Assembly (NCBI GenBank): GCA_014529385.2
Contig: CM043963.1
Span: forward strand, 68,125,912 to 68,189,911
Direction of reading: 5' to 3'
DNA length: 64,000 nt
Origin: Adiantum capillus-veneris
Lineage: Eukaryota; Streptophyta; Polypodiopsida; Polypodiales; Pteridaceae
The position numbers and the translations under genes are program-made. Shown one piece after another: positions 57,297 through 64,000 of this stretch. Each line of letters begins with the position of its first letter. The first letter of the stretch is position 1. The notes below the pieces were generated by a model. The model did not search any database and was not told the origin of the DNA. It saw nothing but the letters and a program-made list of their open reading frames with translations.

Positions 57297-60145
57297 TTGC
57301 ATTGAATGAACCTCGTCAATATGGAGGGAATGAGGCTAACATGGAGGGACGAATCCGCAGCCTCTATTCACTTTCCATTAAACCTGCACATTTGGCTAAT
57401 GGCGCACTCCTCAAATGGCACAAATGTTACCTAGAAACGAGCCAAATATCACCTTCACATTGATTTGGACAATGAGTACCAACCATTGATTAAGCGCAGT
57501 AAAACAAACACACATATACCTCCCGCTTCCATAGACACGCTCAGAGCTCAAGGAGCTAAACACATAGATATCTGGACGAGAGGCTCTCTCTACCCTAAGA
57601 ATCCAATGACTAATGCGTCTCCACCGTTTGTCAATCCTACAAGCTTATTGACCTTTGCTGGTGATGGAGAAAAGGGCCTTCTGGGTTATTGTAAATCACT
57701 TACAAGAGAAGCTGAAACTTACAAGAGCATTCTCCAAGCTCAACAATGTGAGATTGTTCGCCTTTCACATTTACATTCTATAGATCAGGTTACCATTTTG
57801 CAACATAAAACAGAGGTACAAGAACTGAAAGGAAAGGTGCAAAGTTGTCAAATGAAGGACACCATCTTGGGTGGTCGTATCCGAAAGAAGAAATTGCGCA
57901 ATCTTGAAACATTGCAGGTTGCATCAGGAGGTCTCAAGAAAAGAATCCGAGCATTAAGGTGATGCTTCTTGGTTGGCTACATTGTCTTAGTTAAGTAATC
58001 TTTTTGTTTTTTCTTGTTATGCATTGTTTTCATGTGCCTAAATAGTGTTAGTGAAGCAAATTTTCTGTTATTTACTTATGCATTGTCTTCATGTAGATAT
58101 TCAATCTATCCTGACAAGGAAAACATTGACCCCAAAGCCAATATAGGAAAGAGATTGAAGCCACTTATAAGTAGAAGCCTGGCAACAGATATAGTACATG
58201 ACAAGAAGTTTAAGGTCCTACAACGAAATGTAGTGGACCGCTTTATTTCAGAGAACTCAGTGCCTGCAAAAGAGATACAAGGCACACTTGATTCACTTGG
58301 TGTAAGCAAAAGAGGATATTCGGCTATCCAAAAGTCTGTCTCATCCATCTTTGTTAGGAAGGGTATAAAATCCAAACTTCTACCATCAGCCTCAAGTGTT
58401 TGGAAAGAGAGGCTTCAGCTTAACGAGGCACAGGGAGACTATCTTGGACTTCCCTTTCATATTAAAGCAACTTACAGTGGCCATGGAGCAAACATGGCAT
58501 ATGATGAGTTCAACAATATTTTTATGGACCTGCGGATATTACAGAAGAGAATGGTGGAGTTTTACAACATCACATTTGAAGAGTCACGTGGGGTATTACA
58601 TTTTGTGTTAAAACTGGATGAGTGTGAGCTTGTTAAAGAGAAAAAGCTAGAGCGTGTTACTATTACTTTAATGAATAGAGCCCTCTCAAAGTGTCCCAAT
58701 GATGATCCTTTATATTTTAGTGTTCAATCAGAATCTAACATATGGTGGCTTGGTGCGTTTGAGGTAAGCAAGATTCTCAAGTAAGCTCAAATGTTCAGAT
58801 CTACTTAAGTCTCATTTATTTTGTGTTGCAGGTAAAGAAAGAAGATCATGAGATTCTATATTGGGTGTTCCATCGAACTAATATTCCGGAGGTGATTGAT
58901 CGACAGACTAACCAGGGAGATGCACTATGTCGATGGAAGGGGAGACTTTCAAGTTCAGTGGCATCTTGAAGGTGACCTCAAAACATTAAAGTGCATGTAT
59001 AATTGTGGAATGGGTGCAATGGCAAAGTCACCGTGTTGTTCTGCATGGAGCTTGCAAAGGTCATGGACCCAAAGTGGTGGAGAAAAGCTCCAACACGTCA
59101 CATTGAGGATCCTGCTTTTCGACCGGTTTTGAAAATACCACTTGTGAATGTCCACATTTGTACAATGCATGCCCTTTGTAGAATTGTGGAGAAATTGGTC
59201 TACTTATACATCGGGTTTGCTTGGAAGATTAAGAACTCCGCAGAACGACAAGTAGCCCTGCAGTGCTTAGAAATTGTACTGTCGGATATGGGGCTTCATG
59301 GTGGCAATGTGAAAATCCAGCGGGATGAAAAGAGATCAACTGCTGAGAAGGATGTCCCATGCAAACCATCCATCGGTGGGGTGAAGGCACGGAGGTTTTT
59401 ATCTAAGCCCCAAGGTACAAGAGCTAACAAAACATGGAAAAATATATAACACATCTTATGTTAGCAAGGTAGAGTATCAGAGCTGGAAAAAGCTACATAT
59501 TGCAGTCAAAGACCACGAACCAACTACTCGTAACGCGAAGGCTGAGGTTTGGCGATCAATAGACATCCTATTTTTGATGTGCGACAAAGATGACTTGTCA
59601 CAAGGTGATATGAACAAGCTCAAGGAAAATCTCAACCTTCTGAAAAAATCATTCAAGACAGCATGGACAGACACCCAGATTACTCACTACATGGTATTAT
59701 CATGTATTTCTTTCTCTCTTATGTGCAAATATGTGACTGTAAAACATTCTAACTAATCTGTTTTCATATCCAGCACATCATCTTCAATCATTTGCCATAT
59801 TTTATACAGAAGTATGGGAACCCGGCAATATGGAATACCCAAGGGATAGAAAAGTCTCATTACATGGCGAGAAATGCTTATTTCAGGCACACACGACATG
59901 GTGGCTCTCGAATCAAGGCTAACAGTTTGAGAGAACTATTTGAATGGTTCTATCGTAGAATCATTCATCGAATGCAGGCAAAAGAAGTCTTGGCAAATTC
60001 AGCAACAGCACAAGCCATCAGACATTTACAACAACAAAAAGTTAAAAGATCAATGGCATACAACAACTCCGGAGCTCGTGAAAGTCAACGAAGGTGGAGA
60101 GAGACAATGGTGTATGTGAATCACAAGTGGAGAAAGATACTCTGA
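57297..60145 (+). pseudogene. Gene A: transposase-like protein, multi-exon, family not named
   Basis: Splice-consistent segments are: 57435-57958 (coiled-coil and basic; an alternative open stretch at 57297-57463 lies in another frame), 58097-58763, 58832-59693 and 59774-60145. GT-AG junctions keep phase between the first two and into the third. In segment three the frame slips twice and returns (58890-59030), and slips again near 59445, so the copy is damaged or has unseen introns. A DDE-like layout is visible: D in VLKLDECELVK, D in HLEGDLKTLKCMY followed by a C-x2-C, and E in NTQGIEKSHYMARNAYF before ELFEWFYRRI. I infer an RNase H-fold transposase; no named superfamily was matched. It has no start codon upstream, so the 5' end is missing. 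Confidence 0.6.
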
Positions 60146-60208
60146 GTGGATGACATTGTACAAAATTTATGTAATACATGATCTTATACAATTGCTACTT
60201 GAAGTGTA

Positions 60209-60663
60209 TCAAGATTTTGAAGGTTTAATTTTGTTTTTTGGCACGTCACCCTTGTAATGAATCATGAGATGTTTGCCATACTCTAAAAGTTCATCTAGGT
60301 TTTGTCTACCAAGAGCTAGTGCCATTGCTGTGTAGGTGTAGTAATACGCTGCCCGACCACCTGTATAGCCTGGGCAGTAACCAAAACAATCTCTAGCAAA
60401 CACTCTGTCCACAAGAATGACTTTATCTGCACTTTTGGGCAGCACCGGTCCACCCAAGAAGCGTGATAGTGTCTTGAATGTGTAAGTTGCTATTGAACCC
60501 TCTTGTGACATGGAATTGTGAAAAACTACTATCGGCGACTCGCAAATCTTTGAAAGGTACTGTGCTAGGGCCGCATCCCTTCCTCGATACTCTCTTGTTC
60601 GGCGCCGAAGGAAGTCATCCTTGTCAGCAATCCAAGACTGCACATACCATGTCAGAAGTGACA

Positions 60664-60748
<85 letters not shown>

Positions 60749-62028
60749 ACCATGAAGCTCTCATCCTGCAGAAAGAGGTTTTCTTGCCACAGGTCTACAG
60801 ATGTAGTTGACCCCTGACCTGAATGGTTAAACCAATCCTCCACTTCTTTGTTACTTTTCGATGGTCTTAGGCTTTGTCTTATTGCTTGGAAGGTGGCTTC
60901 ATCAGGTAGTGTCTTCTTGTATTTTTCAGCTTTCTCAAAGCATCTTCGAAGGCATTCCATTGGATTGCTGGATGTTTCCATTGCCTCATCATCACTACTA
61001 TCCTCTGAAACAAATCCACTCCTCTCCTCTTGGACTCTGGAAATAATATCCAGGGAGAAATCCTCCCTTAAATAAAAGACACTTTGCACATCATGTAAGA
61101 AGATATAGGTCCTGTCTCCAATCCTGAAGTCAGGCACAACAGGCAACATCATCTGAGCATGCTTCTCAGTGAAGTTACTGACATCCAATGGAAGTTTGAT
61201 TTCTGTGGTTTTCACAGAGAGCATCTTACTTCTTTGTACTTCAATTGCCTCAACCTCAAGGTCGAATGTGTCTTCAACCTCCTCGACTTCTTGCATATGA
61301 GTTGTCTCCTCGCATTCTTCATCTGGTGCTGCATCCTGCTCCTCTAACACCTCATCAGGATTCTGCATGAGGAATCCAAACAGGCTGTTCAGGTAAATCA
61401 TAAAGCCAAAGGCTTCCTGAATGAGTTTGCATTCTTTTTGATGCAAAGGGCAGACTGAATGTTGGCAAGAAGGTGGTAGTTCCCTATACTTCTTCAGTCC
61501 CTGTCCCTTTCCACCACAGTCATTTAAATGCACAAGAGTCATAGTAGGCAGAACAACCCTTCCTACCTGCACCATCACTTCAAACTTATCTCTGTAGGAC
61601 TGCAAGAAATTACTGTGCTGAGCTAACAGGTCTTCAATGTCAAACTTTGGATTAAACATAGAATGAACTAGATCAAACTTGTCCCCAGCACCACAAGATG
61701 CTGCAAAATCAAACAGCCTCTCATCAGTTGCAGCTGGGTCTTCCAGAGAAGACACATCCTCTTTGTCTTTACATTTAGTTGCACAGGGACTTCCTTCTAG
61801 CACATCTGTATCATCTGAGAAATCTATATTCCTCTTTCTTGTATTTTTCTTCAGAAGTACTGTAGAGGGCACCACAGCCTTGTAGGGTGAGGGATCCTCT
61901 TGCCCTGGTGACCTCTCTGATTGATCTTCACCAATTGACTTTTCTTCAGATATGTCCTGACAAAAGTCAACAGTTCTTTTGGCAGATACATTAAGCAACT
62001 GAGCCTGCAAGGGTTGAAATCCTGGCAC
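60209..62028 (-). CDS. Gene B: unknown acidic protein convergent with gene A
   Basis: Two exons were found: 62028(or nearby)-60751 and 60637-60209, joined in phase 0 across a 113-bp intron with GT-AG ends. The joined frame has at least 550 codons and no stop. The 62028 start is GTG; the acceptor-like TTGCAG just inside suggests more exons upstream. Exon 1 is acidic, with Cys/His clusters (LPPSCQHSVCPLHQKEC) and a hydrophobic stretch FGFMIYLNSLFGFL. Exon 2 reads FLRRRTREYRGRDAALAQYL, SPIVVFHNSMSQEG and GYCPGYTGGRAAYYYTYTAM. No family was recognised. An intact long frame with correct splicing suggests selection or recent activity. It could be an accessory protein of a transposon together with gene A. 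Confidence 0.6.
60638..60750 (-). repeat. TC microsatellite forming most of the gene B intron
   Basis: On the minus strand the donor GTAAC is followed by about 39 TC units (60669-60746), then TTTGTGTCACTTCTGACATG and the acceptor TATGTGCAG. The pyrimidine repeat doubles as polypyrimidine tract. Confidence 0.85.
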
Positions 62029-62140
62029 AAGCTCTTTTCAGCCTCTTTTGCCTACTGGACCTTAATCCTATTCATCAGGAAACATGACAAGTCAAAACCA
62101 TCAGGAAACATGACAACTCTGCCAAAACCAAAACCATCAT

Positions 62141-62182
<42 letters not shown>

Positions 62183-62271
62183 ATAGATATAAATAAATAA
62201 ATAAATAGATAAATAAATAAATAAATAAATATATCTCTGTCTCTCACCAAAGCACAAACAAAAACACACAT

Positions 62272-62335
<64 letters not shown>

Positions 62336-62358
62336 AAGAACACTAAAAAATACACACA

Positions 62359-62414
<56 letters not shown>

Positions 62415-62421
62415 CTATTTG
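62029..62421. repeat. TC microsatellites and AAAT repeats upstream of gene B
   Basis: TC runs lie at about 62143-62180, 62275-62332 and 62363-62406, with an AAAT/ATAA run at 62187-62231. A tandem phrase CATCAGGAAACATGACAA occurs at 62076 and 62099. No coding sequence was recognised, although gene B exons could hide here. Confidence 0.8.
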
Positions 62422-62482
62422 TACTAAAGGCGCGCAAGGACGGAAAAGTGCTTTTTGCAACTCTCTCCGCGCGCCTTAAGTG
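62422..62482. repeat. 61-bp hairpin unit H1
   Basis: The arms are TACTAAAGGCGCGC (62422-62435) and GCGCGCCTTAAGTG (62469-62482), inverse of each other with two mismatches. The spacer includes GGAAAAGTGC. A more degenerate pair (AAAGACGCGT / ACGTGCCTTT) follows at about 62494-62523. Confidence 0.8.
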
Positions 62483-62539
62483 CAATTGAGGGAAAGACGC
62501 GTAAAGATGTAAACGTGCCTTTTGAGAGAGTCATAACTA

Positions 62540-62600
62540 TACTATAGGCGCGCGGAGAGAGCTAGAGCCAGTGTTTGGTTGGCTATGCGCGCCGTTAGTA
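62540..62600. repeat. 61-bp hairpin unit H2
   Basis: The arms are TACTATAGGCGCGC (62540-62553) and GCGCGCCGTTAGTA (62587-62600), with two mismatches in 14. The length is identical to H1, H3 and H4. Confidence 0.85.
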
Positions 62601-63258
62601 ACGTGTACAGAGAGGGGAGGGAGAGAGAGAATGTGTATACATCTATGTGTGTGTCTGTGTGTATGTGTGTCTGTGTCTCTGTCTATGGAAGTATGTGTTG
62701 AGGTGTGTGTGTTGAACAACAGTCTGGGTTTTTCTTTGTTTAGACACACACACACACACACACACAGACACACACACACACAGACACACACACACACACA
62801 CACAATTTGTACCAACTTTTGGAAATACAGAGAGAAAGAGTGAGAGATCACCTTTTGTTGGTGGGGTTTGCAGGAACTCCAAGGAAGGTGTCTCCTCCAT
62901 TGCTTTTTTGTGTGTCAAACTGACTCTGTCTCTCTACCTCCCTCTCTCTCTCTCTGAGAGTAAGGAGTCCCTCTCTCTATCTCTCTCTCAATCTGTGTCT
63001 CTCCCTCTCTCTATCTCTCTCACAATCTGTTCTGTCTTTCTCTCTCTCTCTCTCTCTCTCACTCTCTCTCTCTCTCTATTGTTCTCTCTCTTTCTCTCTC
63101 TCAAAATCACACTTATAACGGATACACACGGCGGCGCCCCACGTGTCACTATAAATTAGAGTATATTTGCATGTTGTCACACGTGTGGTCATTATTGAGA
63201 CCGTATACTTTTGTACGTCATATAAAGAGGTCAAGAGAGAGAAAAATCACACCTCGTG

Positions 63259-63294
<36 letters not shown>

Positions 63295-63441
63295 CAAGAG
63301 CCGTCGTCTGCGTCTCCGACAGCAAGCCGACCCATGGACATAACGAAGGTCTGCCTCTCCCTCTGCCTTTGCCTCTATCTCTCTATCTCTGTTTTTGTCA
63401 CAGTACCAAGCACAGTCTTAACAAACAACCCACACAAACAG

Positions 63442-63483
<42 letters not shown>

Positions 63484-63536
63484 ACTCACACACACACACA
63501 CACACTCACAAACACACAGACACACATCTTAAAAAT

Positions 63537-63567
<31 letters not shown>

Positions 63568-63661
63568 CACACACACACACACACACACACAAATATAACT
63601 TACACACACACACACAAATACAGGCACGCACACACACACACACACGCATACCCTCACTCAC

Positions 63662-63711
<50 letters not shown>
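62601..63711. repeat. Microsatellite field between hairpins
   Basis: Mostly simple repeats: GT (62647-62720), AC (62743-62803), TC (62935-63110, broken), GA (63264-63291), AC (63442-63600, broken) and TC (63667-63709). Short unique pieces occur at 62840-62930 and 63111-63260; the second has GC-rich CGGCGGCGCCCC and two copies of CACGTGT. No gene was recognised; long frames here encode only repeats. Confidence 0.8.
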
Positions 63712-63713
<2 letters not shown>

Positions 63714-63772
63714 CCAAAGGCGCGCGTAGAGAGGCATAACCGGTGTGCATGTCTCTATGCGCGCCGTTAGTA
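63712..63772. repeat. 61-bp hairpin unit H3
   Basis: The arms are TACCAAAGGCGCGC (63712-63725) and GCGCGCCGTTAGTA (63759-63772). Pairing extends inward through GTAGAGAGGCAT against ATGTCTCTAT. TC and GA microsatellites lie directly on both sides. Confidence 0.85.
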
Positions 63773-63781
63773 GTGTGCATT

Positions 63782-63874
<93 letters not shown>

Positions 63875-63883
63875 TTTACCTTA
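63773..63883. repeat. GA microsatellite
   Basis: A run of about 40 GA units (63787-63867) separates hairpins H3 and H4. Confidence 0.9.
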
Positions 63884-63944
63884 TACTAACGGCGCGCGGA
63901 GGTGTTTGTTGAGGTAAAAACGTGCTCCGCGCGCGCCTTTAGTA
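63884..63944. repeat. 61-bp hairpin unit H4
   Basis: The arms are TACTAACGGCGCGC (63884-63897) and GCGCGCCTTTAGTA (63931-63944), with pairing extending inward by CGGAG / CTCCG. The remaining bases to the window end are short TC/AT-rich sequence. Confidence 0.85.
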
Positions 63945-64000
63945 ATGGGATCTCTCACTCTCTCTCTATTTAAATATGCTAAGCTATAGAAAGGAGAGAG

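Noticed and set aside
63442-63660. Regularly interrupted AC array resembling spaced repeats
   Set aside because: It is an imperfect dinucleotide microsatellite with no spacer/repeat structure. A CRISPR array is excluded in this eukaryotic context.
62075-63770. Open frames of 80-200 codons among the terminal microsatellites
   Set aside because: They are almost wholly Arg-Glu, Leu-Ser or His-Thr repeats encoded by GA, TC and AC runs.

Overview
This is nuclear DNA of a land plant, packed with transposable elements. The evidence is a plant-type UDP-glycosyltransferase with a PSPG box and introns, Ty1/copia elements primed from initiator-Met tRNA, a Ty3/gypsy element of the Tat type with a second (archaeal-type) RNase H, L1-like LINEs, and very long TC/AC/GA microsatellites. 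The mixture and AT-rich intergenic DNA suggest a fern or another non-flowering plant, but the sequence alone does not prove this. No bacterial genes, rRNA, tRNA genes or CRISPR arrays were seen.

Layout. 1-4238: a decayed Ty1/copia element (gag, protease, integrase, reverse transcriptase) cut off just before its RNase H. 4239-12800: AT-rich, gene-poor DNA holding a 1.33-kb element with CACTA-like termini, a perfect 26-bp hairpin, a Ty3/gypsy RT relic and a probable LTR. 12812-17312: a second, internally collapsed copia element ending in an odd forward-LTR / primer site / inverted-LTR structure. 17313-18628: an L1 3' stub. 18629-21864 (minus): the only recognisable host gene, an apparently intact three-exon UGT of 468 aa whose usual catalytic His position is Arg. 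22462-27095: an apparently intact non-LTR retrotransposon (LINE-B) with two ORFs separated in frame by one stop, and a 3' end made of a small hairpin plus a TATC/TC tail. A 5'-truncated sister copy follows at 27460-28990. 29446-36907 (minus): a decayed L1-like LINE (LINE-A) interrupted at 32715-34970 by an LTR-like insertion with a CCGT duplication. 37381-41353: MITE-like and tRNA-derived SINE sequences, a copia RNase H fragment that starts where the first copia element stops, and a 117-bp tandem duplication. 41354-57175: a Ty3/gypsy element with an Athila-type primer site, whose gag region is interrupted by an 11.1-kb Tat-type element (45459-56590, minus) with LTRs of about 2.3 kb and an ACGG duplication.

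57297-63944 is the least familiar part. Two convergent, intron-containing genes (A plus, B minus) end 63 bp apart. They match no family I can name with confidence. Gene A has the layout of an RNase H-fold (DDE/D-like) transposase. Gene B is an acidic protein with a 113-bp intron made mostly of a TC repeat. Upstream of gene B, among microsatellites, are four hairpins of exactly 61 bp sharing the arm TACTAAAGGCGCGC, which look like subterminal repeats of a DNA transposon. Together they could be an undescribed two-gene DNA transposon, truncated or running out of the window.

Nearly everything here is mobile or formerly mobile. The elements are nested in one another, and microsatellites recur at LINE tails, in LTRs, in introns and around the hairpins.
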